Shown piece after piece: positions 14,265 to 23,093 of a stretch of 64,000 nt of DNA (its first letter is position 1; each line of letters starts with the position of its first letter). The stretch comes from Comamonadaceae bacterium (lineage in GTDB: Bacteria > Pseudomonadota > Gammaproteobacteria > Burkholderiales > Burkholderiaceae_C). Under the pieces are notes generated by a model that was given only the letters and a program-made list of their open reading frames with translations, had not been told where the DNA came from and did no database searches. The translations under genes were made by a program, and so were the position numbers. The stretch is taken from assembly GCA_947373105.1 (NCBI GenBank), contig CANBWK010000005.1:1-64000 (forward strand). Reading direction: 5' to 3'.

Positions 14265-15259
14265 GCGCGATCTCCACTGACTCGGTTCATTCGCCAAAGC
14301 AAATAGGCCCCGCCAAGAACTGCGGTGAGCACACCCACCGGCATCTCTTGAGGGGCCATCAGACCTCGGGCCAGCACATCAGCCATCAGCAACAAGGCCG
14401 CGCCCATCAATGCCGAAAGGACCAACACACCGGCATGCGTGCAACGCACAAGTGAGCGCACAGCATGCGGTGCAGCCAGCCCCACAAAGGCAACCAAACC
14501 CATCTGCGCCACAGCGGCACCTGTCGCCAAAGACAACAAGCCCACCAGCAGTAATCGGGCCTGAGGCAGTGGCATGCCCAAGCTCAGCGCGGTTGACTCT
14601 CCCAGCGTGAGTGCATCAAGTACGCGCGACAAAGCCCAGGACCCGCTCAAACAAACGCCCAAGGCCAAAGCCATCAGTGCGCAAGCGTACCAGCCGATGA
14701 AAGAGGTTGAACCTAACAAAAATCCTTGCATGGCCTGCATCACTTGAGGCGACATCAAGGCGACCAGTGAAGCCAAGGCCCCGAGTACCACACCCACCAC
14801 CACGCCGGCCAACAACAAACGCAAAGTTTGCTGAACCCCCCTCGCTAAAAAAAGCGTCATCATCACCGCCAACACAGCACCGGCAAAGGCGGCCCCTGTC
14901 ATGCCGAGACGCGGCCACCAGCCTACCGCCATCACGGAGCCGCCCAGCAAAGACACATACAGGCTCACGCCCAAAGAGGCCCCCGAGGCACTCCCGAGCA
15001 GGTACGGATCGGCCAATGGGTTGCGAAACAAGCCTTGTGCAACGGCGCCGGCCAGACCCAGCAATGCGCCGCCCAGCCACGCGCCCAGACTGCGGGGCAA
15101 GCGAATGTCCCAAACGATTTGATAAACCACCGGATCCGTCGAACCTAGCCACCACGCCTCGACACCTTGACTGCCCACCGTTGTGCCCCATAAAACCCCC
15201 AACAGGCCCAACAACAGCAAGGCCAATCCCCACCCAGTGACGCTCCAGCGTGGGTTCAT
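14261..15259 (-). CDS. btuC: vitamin B12 ABC transporter permease (FecCD family)
   Basis: 332 residues and about ten membrane segments of the FecCD/BtuC type. Diagnostic stretches are LPRSLGAWLGGALLGLAGAV, FRNPLADPYLLGSASGASLG, LAGVVVGVVLGALASLVALM and GLVAFVGLAAPHAVRSLV. The ATG at 15259 (MNPRWSVTGWG) overlaps the stop of the binding-protein gene as ATGA; an upstream extension of 49 residues would fall inside that gene and is hydrophilic. It lies in the inner membrane and forms the translocation pore with the BtuD ATPase. The substrate is assigned from the cobalamin riboswitch upstream of the operon. Confidence 0.9.
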   Translation of the reverse strand: MNPRWSVTGWGLALLLLGLLGVLWGTTVGSQGVEAWWLGSTDPVVYQIVWDIRLPRSLGAWLGGALLGLAGAVAQGLFRNPLADPYLLGSASGASLGVSLYVSLLGGSVMAVGWWPRLGMTGAAFAGAVLAVMMTLFLARGVQQTLRLLLAGVVVGVVLGALASLVALMSPQVMQAMQGFLLGSTSFIGWYACALMALALGVCLSGSWALSRVLDALTLGESTALSLGMPLPQARLLLVGLLSLATGAAVAQMGLVAFVGLAAPHAVRSLVRCTHAGVLVLSALMGAALLLMADVLARGLMAPQEMPVGVLTAVLGGAYLLWRMNRVSGDRA

Positions 15260-16128
15260 GACGCCGCCCTTGCTGTCCGGTTCAGGCACTGGGCCATCAA
15301 CCGGGCGCCTTCTGCCATCCGAGGGCCCGCACGCACCACCACATCGGCCTGGTCTTGCGGAAACACACACAGCCGCTCTTGCCGTACCGCCCTGAGTTGC
15401 GGCCAACCTGGGCGCTGCAATAGGCTTTGGCGCGAGCTGTCACCCGCCAAAATAACATCGGGCTGGGCGCGCACGACAAACTCGGGATTGATCTGGGGAA
15501 AAGGCCCCAGCGCTGCCGGCAAAATATTGCCTACGCCCATGCGCAATAAGGTTTCACCAATGAAGGAGGATTCACTTGCACCGTAAGGTGTCGGACTGAC
15601 TTCAAAATAAACCCGTTGCAATCGGGCCTGTGCAGACAGCGATTGCACAGCGGTCTCGACCCCCGCATCAATATCGCGCCAGACGCGCTCACCTTCGGTT
15701 AGTGTCAGCCCCAAAGCTTGGGCAATTGTGAGTACCACGCGCTTGACATCGGCGTGGGTGCGTGGCTCCAGACTGAGCACGGTGATGCCCAGCGATTGCA
15801 GACGCTCAATGCCCCTTGTGGAGCCGGCCAACAGAACCAAGTCCGGCTTTTGCGCCACGATGCTTTCAATGTTGGGATCGATACCGCCGCCCATGCGCGG
15901 CAGGGATTTGACGCTTTCTGGCCAGTTTGAATAGCGGTCCACACCCACCAGTTTGGCGCATTGCCCGAGCGCACAAACGGTCTCCGTCAAAGAAGGAAGC
16001 AAACTCACGATGCGTTGGGCTGGCTTGGCAAGCTCTACTTTTTTCTGCTGATCGTCAAAGAGGGTCATGCCATGCGCAGCGCTGCACAGAAGCCCAAACA
16101 TCAGCAGTTGCAAGCAGCGATCAACCAT
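15256..16128 (-). CDS. btuF: periplasmic vitamin B12-binding protein
   Basis: About 290 residues with a signal peptide (CLQLLMFGLLCSAAHG) and the helical-backbone metal-receptor fold: RIVSLLPSLTETVCALGQ, LVGVDRYSNWPESVKSLPRM, IESIVAQKPDLVLLAG and PEFVVRAQPDVILAGDSS. It delivers cobalamin from the outer-membrane receptor to BtuCD. ATG 16128 is preferred over 16137 because GTGGA precedes it at a workable distance; either start overlaps the end of the upstream gene. It ends with an ATGA overlap into btuC. The riboswitch and neighbours support B12 rather than haem as ligand. Confidence 0.88.
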   Translation of the reverse strand: MVDRCLQLLMFGLLCSAAHGMTLFDDQQKKVELAKPAQRIVSLLPSLTETVCALGQCAKLVGVDRYSNWPESVKSLPRMGGGIDPNIESIVAQKPDLVLLAGSTRGIERLQSLGITVLSLEPRTHADVKRVVLTIAQALGLTLTEGERVWRDIDAGVETAVQSLSAQARLQRVYFEVSPTPYGASESSFIGETLLRMGVGNILPAALGPFPQINPEFVVRAQPDVILAGDSSRQSLLQRPGWPQLRAVRQERLCVFPQDQADVVVRAGPRMAEGARLMAQCLNRTARAAS

Positions 16129-16930
16129 GCTGTGCATTCCACTGGCTGATGATGCGGTGCAACTGGGTTACGCCGTCGGTCAAAGCCGCAGGGCCGGGTT
16201 GCAAAATATCGGCCGATTTGATTTCGAAAATATGCCCTGTACGCACAGCCGGTACGTCTTGCCATCCAGGTCGGCTGGCGACTTTTTCAGGGCGAAATTT
16301 TTTGCCACACCAAGAGCCAATGATGATATCGGGTGCACGGTCCACAATCGTTTGCCCTTGGGCAATGATGCGGTCTTTGCCCATGGGCTCCAGGGCCAAC
16401 TCAGGAAACACATCATCGCCACCGGCGATTCCGACAAGTTCGGACACCCATCGGATGGCACTGATGTGGGGCACATCCCATTCTTCAAAAAAAACTTTGG
16501 GGCGGCGCTTGAAATCGGCAGATTTTTGCCTCATTGCATCCAACTCTGAGCGCATGGCTTGCAGCTTGGCCACGCCCTGCTCCGCCTGGCCCACCATGGC
16601 CGCCACTTGGTACAGCATCGAAAATATCTCATCAACACTGCGTTGGTTGAATATCGTCACCTGCACGCCAGCGCGAATCAACAAGGCCGCAATATCAGCC
16701 TGCAGGTCAGAAAAACCAAACACACAGTCCGGTTGAAGTGCCAAAATTTTGTCAATCTTGGCGCTCAAAAAAGCACTGACCTTGGGCTTTTCTTCCCGGG
16801 CCCGCCGCGGGCGAACGGTGTAGCCCGAAATACCCACAATGCGATGCGCTTGGCCCAACAGGTACAACCACTCCGTTGCCTCTTCGGTCAGGCACACGAT
16901 GCGCTGCGGGCCAAGATCAAATGTGTTCAT
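16121..16930 (-). CDS. BtuF-like cobalamin-binding protein without signal peptide
   Basis: 269 residues of the same periplasmic-binding-protein fold as BtuF: RIVCLTEEATEWLYLLGQAH, RIVGISGYTVRPRRA, IDKILALQPDCVFGFSD, RPKVFFEEWDVPHISAIRW, DIIIGSWCGKKF. However, the N-terminus MNTFDLGPQRIV begins directly with the first strand and has no signal peptide or lipobox, so it should stay in the cytosol. The ATG overlaps the btuB stop as TGATG. Within a riboswitch-controlled uptake operon this suggests a role after import, such as corrinoid binding or hand-over, but that is inference. It could also be exported by an unusual route. Family call firm, role open. Confidence 0.8.
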   Translation of the reverse strand: MNTFDLGPQRIVCLTEEATEWLYLLGQAHRIVGISGYTVRPRRAREEKPKVSAFLSAKIDKILALQPDCVFGFSDLQADIAALLIRAGVQVTIFNQRSVDEIFSMLYQVAAMVGQAEQGVAKLQAMRSELDAMRQKSADFKRRPKVFFEEWDVPHISAIRWVSELVGIAGGDDVFPELALEPMGKDRIIAQGQTIVDRAPDIIIGSWCGKKFRPEKVASRPGWQDVPAVRTGHIFEIKSADILQPGPAALTDGVTQLHRIISQWNAQHG

Positions 16931-18819
16931 CACTTGGGGCTGTATTGCAATGTTGCAAAGAGGCCGCGTCCCGGGGTGTTATAGCCATAGGCCAGTTGGT
17001 ATTGTTTGTCAAAGGCATTGTCCAGTCGCAAACGGAGGGTCCAATTTTCATCCATTTTGCGGCTGGCATACAGCGACCACAGCGCGTACCCGCCCAAGTT
17101 AACGCCAGGGCTGTAATGCGAGTCTTTGCGTTGCCCTGCCGCGTAAGCTTTGACGCCCAGTTCAAACTCACCCACTGAACGGGAGACATCCACAGAGGCG
17201 TAGGTCTTGGCACGGCGCGCCAGAGGTTCGTTGTAGCTGACGCTCCAAGGGTCTTGCGATACCGCCGTCATGCGGATCCGGTTGCCCCACCACAGCGCAC
17301 GCAAGGTGGCCTCAAGGCCTTGATTGCGCGTCTCGCCTATGTTGAGCACGTTGTAATTGGCGTCGAAATCAATAGCATCACGCGTGGCTGTAGAAAAATA
17401 AACCAAGCGCGCCAAGGTGTCTGCGCTGCTGTAGACCACCCCGGCCTCACGCGATTGGTGAGTTTCTGGTTTGAGCAAAGGGTTGGAAGAAACATCACTG
17501 GCCGTTGGGGCCCGAAATCCTGTGGAGGCGGTTGCCGTCAATCGCCATTGCGGCGCCATTTGGTAGCCTAAACCGAACAGACCTGTGGTGATTTTGTTCT
17601 GATTGGCCGTGGCATTCCACACATCGTTGTGCACCACATTCACCTCATCGTGCCGCACGTTCAGTTGCGCTGTGAGTTTGTCTAACTTTTGCGTCAAACC
17701 AGCAAACAAACCCGTGGTTTTGCGTTCCATGTTGTAAGCATAGTCACCCACAGCTGCAAAATTTTCGCGCAGGCTATCGGCGCCAAAAGTCAGGACGGTA
17801 CCCGACTGAATCTGCATTTGATTGGACCAGCGCAAGGTGTTTTGTTGACCATTGAAGCGCCCATTTTTATAAGAACCATCGCCAGCGGCATACAGCACGC
17901 CGTTCTTGGCGTCCAGATAGTTCAGTTTGGCACTGGCGATATCCAGTTGCGTGGACCATTGATCGGTGACAGCGTGTCGAAGAAACGCGCCGATCACTTC
18001 ATTTTTTTGTTGAAACAGATGAGTGTCCGTCACGCCTGTGCGATCGTCAGTGTCCACTTTGGAAAGCCTTGAGCTCAAACGCAATCCCACCACCAGATTG
18101 GCGTTGATGTTGCGCTCGAACTTGGCAGATGCAAATTCAGAGGTGTAACCATCCTTGTCGGGATTCACGCCACTTCGTTGCGTGGGGTTCATGGCAGAAA
18201 AGCCTTCACTGGCCGTTTTACCTGCGTTGATGTCGAAACGGTTATCTCCTACCGTTCCGCCATAACCTGCATTCCATCCCCAGCTGTTGCGCGAACCCGC
18301 ACTCACGCTGCCATAGGCCTGAGGGACACCACGACCTTGGCGTGTAAACACCTGGATCACCCCGCCAATGGCCGCCTCGCCATACAAAGCACTGGCATTG
18401 CCACGCAAAATCTCAATGCGCTCAACCTGCGACAGGGGGACATCGGTGATTTGCAGGGCCCCAATGCCATCGGTTTGCGCACGCACGCCATCGACCAACA
18501 AAACCACATTCTGACTATTTTGACCGCGCAAAAAGAAGGAGGTGGTCGCCCCTGGGCCGCCATTGCGCCCAAACTCCAAACCCGCCTCACCTTGCACCAA
18601 GTCGGCCAGACTGGCCGCTTGCGATCTGTCGATATCTTGTCGGGTGATCACAGAGACAGAAGGCAATACGTCAGAAAGGGATTGCTCCAAGCGGGCCGCG
18701 GAAATGACAACAGGGTTAAGTTCTTGCGCCTGAATGGCCGAAGCACCCAAGACGATTAACACCCGACACAACGCGATTGAACAGGCACGAACAGGCCGTG
18801 CAAGAAAAGTTTTATTCAT
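16930..18819 (-). CDS. btuB: TonB-dependent vitamin B12 receptor
   Basis: About 629 residues. A signal peptide ends at SAIQA, followed by TonB-box-like NPVVISA. The plug domain runs about 35-150 (LSDVLPSVSVITRQDI, SFFLRGQNSQNVVLLVDG, RIEILRGNASALYGEAAIGG). A 22-strand barrel follows and ends YNTPGRGLFATLQYSPK with the expected terminal aromatic region. It imports cobalamin across the outer membrane. The upstream cobalamin riboswitch confirms the substrate. The ATG at 18819 gives a normal signal peptide. An in-frame TTG at 18837 has a better-spaced GAGGA upstream but adds an odd MYFWFF prefix. It heads the btuB-x-btuF-btuC-btuD operon. Confidence 0.92.
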   Translation of the reverse strand: MNKTFLARPVRACSIALCRVLIVLGASAIQAQELNPVVISAARLEQSLSDVLPSVSVITRQDIDRSQAASLADLVQGEAGLEFGRNGGPGATTSFFLRGQNSQNVVLLVDGVRAQTDGIGALQITDVPLSQVERIEILRGNASALYGEAAIGGVIQVFTRQGRGVPQAYGSVSAGSRNSWGWNAGYGGTVGDNRFDINAGKTASEGFSAMNPTQRSGVNPDKDGYTSEFASAKFERNINANLVVGLRLSSRLSKVDTDDRTGVTDTHLFQQKNEVIGAFLRHAVTDQWSTQLDIASAKLNYLDAKNGVLYAAGDGSYKNGRFNGQQNTLRWSNQMQIQSGTVLTFGADSLRENFAAVGDYAYNMERKTTGLFAGLTQKLDKLTAQLNVRHDEVNVVHNDVWNATANQNKITTGLFGLGYQMAPQWRLTATASTGFRAPTASDVSSNPLLKPETHQSREAGVVYSSADTLARLVYFSTATRDAIDFDANYNVLNIGETRNQGLEATLRALWWGNRIRMTAVSQDPWSVSYNEPLARRAKTYASVDVSRSVGEFELGVKAYAAGQRKDSHYSPGVNLGGYALWSLYASRKMDENWTLRLRLDNAFDKQYQLAYGYNTPGRGLFATLQYSPK

Positions 18820-18908
18820 GAAAAACCAAAAATACAAGTGTCCTCACCGCCTTCCCCGACAGTGCATGGACGTTAAAGCCGTGGGTTTTAGACGCAAGGC
18901 CACCTTGT

Positions 18909-19116
18909 TGGCCGGTATCCGGGCTGGCGGAGACGACCTCTGTCGCCTTCCCAGTCGCTTGTTCAAGGCGACCAGTGGCATATTGACAGAGACAGAACTG
19001 TGAAGTTCGTCCGCTTGACCGTTGCGGGGGCAGCGCAGGTTGGATGTTGTCGAGCGAGCGACGCGACCTTCCTGCTTCCCGTTGAACTGCGGCGTGTGAA
19101 CCACACCGCGAGCACC
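18909..19116 (-). ncRNA. cobalamin (B12) riboswitch
   Basis: Read on the minus strand, the element shows the hallmarks of the class in order: GGTTCACACGCCGCAGTTCA near the 5' end, CTGCCCCCGCAACGGT, the B12 box GCCACTG (18973-18979), GGGAAGGCG, and AGCCCGGATACCGGCC at the 3' end. A -10-like TACAAT (plus-strand 19127-19132) lies at the right distance before the 5' end. It precedes btuB by about 90 bases. Binding of adenosylcobalamin is expected to shut off expression of the operon. No intrinsic terminator follows, so control is probably at translation initiation; the GGTGAGGA tract just before the btuB start could be sequestered. This also explains most of the 365-base gap between btuB and zapB. 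Confidence 0.95.
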
Positions 19117-19184
19117 AACAAGTTCGATTGTAAGTATGAATCTGTCTTCAACCCTACAATACGGGTATTCACTTTTTGTCGGCC

Positions 19185-19406
19185 ATGACAAACAACCAAA
19201 CCATCGACCTGATTGCTGAACGTGTTGAACACTTGTTGCTTCGACACGAAGAGCTCGCACGCACCAACGATTTGCTAAGGCAGCAAGTCTCGGCTTTAGC
19301 GCAAGAACGCGATTTACTCAAGTCCCGACTGGCCGCTGCCCGCGCCCGGGTGGATGGCTTGATCGATCGTTTGCCCGCCACCCCTGCCTCGGATACTGCA
19401 CCATGA
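19185..19406 (+). CDS. short coiled-coil protein upstream of zapA (ZapB-like)
   Basis: 73 residues, almost wholly coiled coil (LIAERVEHLLLRHEELARTN, LLRQQVSALAQERDLLKSRL). It matches the short family often annotated as TIGR02449 or ZapB-like that sits directly ahead of zapA in proteobacteria. A role beside ZapA at the FtsZ ring is plausible but inferred from position and form. ATG 19185 is used; a TTG nine bases upstream is possible. A TACAAT at 19155-19160 is a candidate -10 box. The stop overlaps zapA as ATGA, so the two are translationally coupled. Confidence 0.75.
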   Translation: MTNNQTIDLIAERVEHLLLRHEELARTNDLLRQQVSALAQERDLLKSRLAAARARVDGLIDRLPATPASDTAP

Positions 19407-19744
19407 GTACAAAACAACTGGAAGTCCAAATCATGGGGCAAAGCTACCTGTTGGGCTGCCCTGAGGGCGGAGAGCCCCAGTTGCTGGCTGCGGTGGGCAA
19501 GGTGGATCAGGCCATGTGCAAAATCCGTGATGCCGGCAAAATCAAGGCTCGGGACAAAATTGCAGTGCTGGCCGCATTGAATTTGGCCTTTGATGCCAAT
19601 GAGGCGGTAGCGGTTGCGCCCACCCCAGCGCTGACCACCCTCACGCCCAGCGAGAACCCTTTGTCGGATGCGCAATCGGTTCGTTTAAGCCAATTGCTCA
19701 AGCGCTTGGACCAAGCGCTGAGTCTTGATGGACAACTCATTTAA
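19403..19744 (+). CDS. zapA: cell division protein ZapA
   Basis: 113 residues. The globular N-terminus KQLEVQIMGQSYLLGCPEGG and the following LLAAVGKVDQAMCKIRDAGK, KIAVLAALNLAFD match ZapA, which cross-links FtsZ filaments at mid-cell. The C-terminal helix (SVRLSQLLKRLDQALS) is the coiled-coil dimerisation region. The start overlaps the upstream coiled-coil gene by ATGA. Immediately downstream lies the 6S RNA gene, the standard zapA-ssrS arrangement in beta- and gammaproteobacteria, which supports the identity. Confidence 0.92.
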   Translation: MSTKQLEVQIMGQSYLLGCPEGGEPQLLAAVGKVDQAMCKIRDAGKIKARDKIAVLAALNLAFDANEAVAVAPTPALTTLTPSENPLSDAQSVRLSQLLKRLDQALSLDGQLI

Positions 19745-19780
19745 CGCGCATTGTTAACCCACATTGGCCTACAATTGGGC

Positions 19781-19955
19781 CGTCTGCAGTGCATGCTGGG
19801 TCTTATATTTCCTTGAACCAATGCTCACTGAGCTCGGGCTTGGTACATTGACTGGTGAGCGTGATCATCTCGCGTCAGATGAACCCAACGTCAGTCTGCC
19901 CTCGCCCACCTGAACCCCCGGTTCAGGATGAGGGTCCGGTGGCACTGCAGACACC
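19781..19955 (+). ncRNA. ssrS: 6S RNA
   Basis: Directly after zapA, the arms GTCTGCAGTGC (19782-19792) and GCACTGCAGAC (19942-19952) are perfect complements and close a rod about 175 bases long with an open central region. Further pairing includes CCTTGAACC against GGTTCAGG, as in 6S RNAs. A -10-like TACAAT (19770-19775) is correctly placed for a start near 19782. 6S RNA mimics an open promoter and binds the sigma-70 RNA polymerase holoenzyme. Exact ends are estimated. With this gene, the stretch 19745-19983 is explained. Confidence 0.88.
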
Positions 19956-19983
19956 TTAATTAGCCCTTCCCAGATTGAACCCC

Positions 19984-20799
19984 ATGATGTTTGACCCCAC
20001 CCTGATTCTTGAACTTGCAGCGTTGGGTATTGCCACTGGTTTTCTCGCCGGCTTACTGGGTATTGGTGGGGGCATGGTCTTGGTGCCGTTCTTGACTTAT
20101 TTGCTGGGTCAGCAAAACGTTGCACCTGAACTGGCCGTCAAAATGGCCATTGCCACTTCCATGGCGACCATCATCTTTACCTCCATCTCCAGTGTGCGTG
20201 CTCACCATAAACGCGGGGCAGTGCGCTGGTCTCTGGTCAAAGGTCTGGCGCCAGGCATCGTGCTCGGCAGCCTGGTCGCCAGCATGGGTGTGTTTGCATT
20301 CCTCAAGGGCACATTTCTGGCTTTGTTCTTTGCGGGCTTTGTGGGCTTTTCAGCCACCCAAATGTTTTTGGACAAAAAGCCCGCCCCCTCACGCCAAGTG
20401 CCAGGCACAGCAGGCCTCTTGGGTGCGGGTGGCGTCATTGGTTTTTTATCAGGCTTGGTGGGGGCGGGTGGCGGCTTTGTGTCTGTACCCTTCATGGCAT
20501 GGTGCAACATTGCCATCCACAATGCTGTCGCCACCAGCGCGGCCTTAGGGTTCCCGATTGCCTTGGCCAATGTGATCGGTTATGTCATCAGCGGACAAAA
20601 CGTTCCGAACCTGCCGGAATATTCATTCGGTTATTTGTGGTTACCCGCCATGGTGGTGATTGCATGCTGCAGCGTGTTCATGGCCCCGCTCGGTGCCAGT
20701 GCAGCCCACCGTTTACCGGTCAAGCAACTCAAGCGCGTGTTCGCCAGCATCCTGTATGTTCTGGCCGCGTACATGCTTTACAAGGGTTTGAGCATCTAA
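19984..20799 (+). CDS. TauE/SafE-family membrane transporter
   Basis: 271 residues with about eight membrane segments. The duplicated family motif is visible: GFLAGLLGIGGGMVLVPFLT near the N-terminus and GFLSGLVGAGGGFVSVPFM mid-protein. Members export sulfite, sulfonates or related organosulfur anions, or are of unknown substrate. Start codons ATG 19984 or 19987 are both possible; a TTG at 19975 is less likely because it abuts the 6S RNA. No strong Shine-Dalgarno is seen. The stop overlaps the convergent DsbD-like gene by 4 bases. Substrate not assigned. Confidence 0.85.
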   Translation: MMFDPTLILELAALGIATGFLAGLLGIGGGMVLVPFLTYLLGQQNVAPELAVKMAIATSMATIIFTSISSVRAHHKRGAVRWSLVKGLAPGIVLGSLVASMGVFAFLKGTFLALFFAGFVGFSATQMFLDKKPAPSRQVPGTAGLLGAGGVIGFLSGLVGAGGGFVSVPFMAWCNIAIHNAVATSAALGFPIALANVIGYVISGQNVPNLPEYSFGYLWLPAMVVIACCSVFMAPLGASAAHRLPVKQLKRVFASILYVLAAYMLYKGLSI

Positions 20800-21500
20800 A
20801 CCGGTGCCACGCACCAAGGGGCTTGATCATGAACCAGGCCCATCCACAGTGCCCAGCCCGATATCGCAACAAGTGCCATACCCGCGAGTCGGATGCCCCA
20901 GCGTCTATCGCCCAGGTATTTAAGCTGAAGCAATAACCAAGGTCCTGCCCACAGGCTCACGCTGCTGCCCAAGGCAAACAAGGCCATGGTCATGGCGCCA
21001 TTCGGGATATCGCCCGTCAATGCGGCCACCATCAGGGATGAATACAAGAGGCCGCAAGGCATGAGCGACCACAAAGTGCCAATGAAGACGGGGGTCACTT
21101 GCATCCAACGACTTCCACTCCGACCACCCCACCGCTGACCCCACTGTCGCACTTGTTGCCAAATTTTTTGGGCCCCGCCGTCTAACCAGACGGGTTGCTG
21201 ACCCTGAGTCATCAGCAACAGCCCGAGCGCTATGGCGGCCACATGCAGCAATGACCAGACCGGTCGAACAGCGGCCGATTGAACCGTGAGCCACCCCAGA
21301 GCGCTGACACTGGCCGCCGCCAAGCCACCCATCAAAGCGTAGCCCAACAAGCGTCCAATTTGAAAACCCAGCATTGAACGCGAAGCGCCCACACCGGCAG
21401 CCTGCCCTATGCCCGCGCAGGCAGCGCCACACATGGCCACACAATGTGGTCCACCGGCCAAGCCCATGAGCAAGGCCGTTACGGCCAGGGAACTGGACAT
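20796..21500 (-). CDS. DsbD_2/TauE-like membrane protein of the cbb3 region
   Basis: 234 residues with six or so membrane segments. The motif GGPHCVAMCGAACAG in the first segment and SLMPCGLLYSSLMVAA in the fourth (conserved HCxxMCG and PCG) mark the DsbD_2 (PF13386) family, annotated 'sulfite exporter TauE/SafE family protein'. Relatives sit beside cbb3 oxidase, hemN and fnr genes and are linked to copper delivery or thiol transfer for oxidase assembly, though the activity is not settled. It follows hemN by 9 bases on the same strand, so it is probably co-transcribed and FNR-controlled. Confidence 0.82.
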   Translation of the reverse strand: MSSSLAVTALLMGLAGGPHCVAMCGAACAGIGQAAGVGASRSMLGFQIGRLLGYALMGGLAAASVSALGWLTVQSAAVRPVWSLLHVAAIALGLLLMTQGQQPVWLDGGAQKIWQQVRQWGQRWGGRSGSRWMQVTPVFIGTLWSLMPCGLLYSSLMVAALTGDIPNGAMTMALFALGSSVSLWAGPWLLLQLKYLGDRRWGIRLAGMALVAISGWALWMGLVHDQAPWCVAPV

Positions 21501-21509
21501 CGAAACGAC

Positions 21510-22892
21510 TCAAATGATTTTGGAAAAGCGCGTCCGGTTGGCATCCGCCTTGACATAGCGGTCAAACGACATGGCCACGCCACGCACAAAGAACCAACCC
21601 ATGGGGGTGACCTGGATCCCTGCGTCTGACAACTCTACCAGCCCTTGAGATTGCATGTCTTCCAAGTGGGTCATTTCGGATTTGAAATAGGATTTGAAAT
21701 CAATGAGCCACGCCAGGTTGATGGATTCGAATTGCAATTGTCCCTGGCACATGATCGCCATGATCACAGCGCGGCGAATCATATCGTCACGACTCAACGC
21801 CAAGCCTCGTACCACGGGGATTTGGTCTTGGTCGATCAGGTCGTAATATTCACTCAATGTTTTGGCGTTCTGGCTGTAGGTTGCTCCCACACGACCAATG
21901 GCCGACACGCCCAAGGCAATCAAATCGCAATCTGGTTGTGTGCTGTAGCCTTGAAAATTGCGGTGCAGTCGGCCTTGCCGTTTGGCAATGGCCAAAGCGT
22001 CATCCGGCAAGGCGAAGTGATCCATGCCGACATAGACGTAGCCGGCTTCTTCAAGTGAAGCCAGAGACCTGGCCAACATGGTTATTTTTTCACCAGGCAA
22101 TGGCAAATCGGCCGAGATGATGCGACGCTGGGGTTTGAAGCGTGCAGGCAAATGGGCATACGCATACAGGGCAATGCGGTCAGGGTGAAGGACATTGATC
22201 TGTTCCAAGGTGCGATCAAAGGACTCGGGCGTTTGGTGCGGCAGACCGTAGATCAGGTCAACATTGATGGATTCAAACCCGATTATGCGGGCCTGGGCGA
22301 CCAAATCAAACACCTGCTGTGCAGGCTGAATGCGGTGTACGGCCTCCTGAACCTTGGGGTCAAAATCCTGTACCCCAAAACTCAAACGGTTGAACCCCAA
22401 CTGCGCCAGCACAGACAAGCGCTGAGCGTCCACCGTGCGCGGGTCCACCTCAATCGAATACTCACCTCCAGGCACGATATTGAAGTTGCTTTTGAGCATC
22501 GCCATCAAGGCCATCAATTGCGCATCACTCAGGAATGTGGGCGTCCCGCCGCCCAGATGCAACTGGCTGACGGGCTGCCCCTTGCCCACATGTTTGACAT
22601 GCAAGGCCACTTCGCGGGCCAAATAGTCCAAATAGTCCACGGCCCGCTCGGGGTGCTTTGTGATGATTTTGTTGCAGGCGCAGTAATAGCACAAAGATTC
22701 ACAGAATGGAATATGCACATACAAAGACAAGGGCATGGCGCGGTTGGGCGAGGCATCCCGCCGCATTTCTAGCGCCTGAGCATAGTCTGCACAGCCAAAC
22801 GCTTCTACAAATCGATCCGCCGTCGGGTAAGAGGTATACCGAGGCCCTGGCACATCAAACCGGGTCAGTAATTCGGACGTCATCCTCACCAT
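21510..22892 (-). CDS. hemN: oxygen-independent coproporphyrinogen III oxidase
   Basis: 460 residues. A radical-SAM enzyme that decarboxylates coproporphyrinogen III to protoporphyrinogen IX when oxygen is low. Cys64, Cys68 and Cys71 in IPFCESLCYYCACNK bind the 4Fe-4S cluster, with the extra Cys typical of true HemN. LHLGGGTPTFL and RLSFGVQDFDPKVQ bind SAM. Length matches E. coli HemN. The ATG at 22892 has AGGAG eight bases upstream. An FNR box at 22955-22968 lies about 41 bases from a plausible start site near 22920, fitting FNR activation. It supplies haem for the cbb3 oxidase encoded nearby. Confidence 0.96.
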   Translation of the reverse strand: MVRMTSELLTRFDVPGPRYTSYPTADRFVEAFGCADYAQALEMRRDASPNRAMPLSLYVHIPFCESLCYYCACNKIITKHPERAVDYLDYLAREVALHVKHVGKGQPVSQLHLGGGTPTFLSDAQLMALMAMLKSNFNIVPGGEYSIEVDPRTVDAQRLSVLAQLGFNRLSFGVQDFDPKVQEAVHRIQPAQQVFDLVAQARIIGFESINVDLIYGLPHQTPESFDRTLEQINVLHPDRIALYAYAHLPARFKPQRRIISADLPLPGEKITMLARSLASLEEAGYVYVGMDHFALPDDALAIAKRQGRLHRNFQGYSTQPDCDLIALGVSAIGRVGATYSQNAKTLSEYYDLIDQDQIPVVRGLALSRDDMIRRAVIMAIMCQGQLQFESINLAWLIDFKSYFKSEMTHLEDMQSQGLVELSDAGIQVTPMGWFFVRGVAMSFDRYVKADANRTRFSKII

Positions 22893-22954
22893 GCGTTTTT
22901 CTCCTCTGATTTTTTATCGCTTACGCACTGTGCCCTCCTCCAAGGGCCAAAACC

Positions 22955-22968
22955 TTGACGCAAATCAA
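22955..22968. promoter_or_regulatory. FNR/Anr box between hemN and fnr
   Basis: TTGACGCAAATCAA matches the consensus TTGAT-N4-ATCAA at 9 of 10 positions. It is centred at 22961.5. For hemN on the minus strand this places a class II start at about 22920, with CACAGT (22927-22932) as a weak -10 box and a 28-base leader. The fnr start is 126 bases away on the other side, so control of fnr itself is less clear. Confidence 0.8.
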
Positions 22969-23093
22969 CTCAATGGCAATGAAGGTGGAATGCATGGCTG
23001 TCTACCTCGAATATGTCAATCTTTGTTGGATTCAAGGACTAGAATGAAAACGTGACTTCCATCAATTTGCTATATTTTTAAGGGGCATGAACC

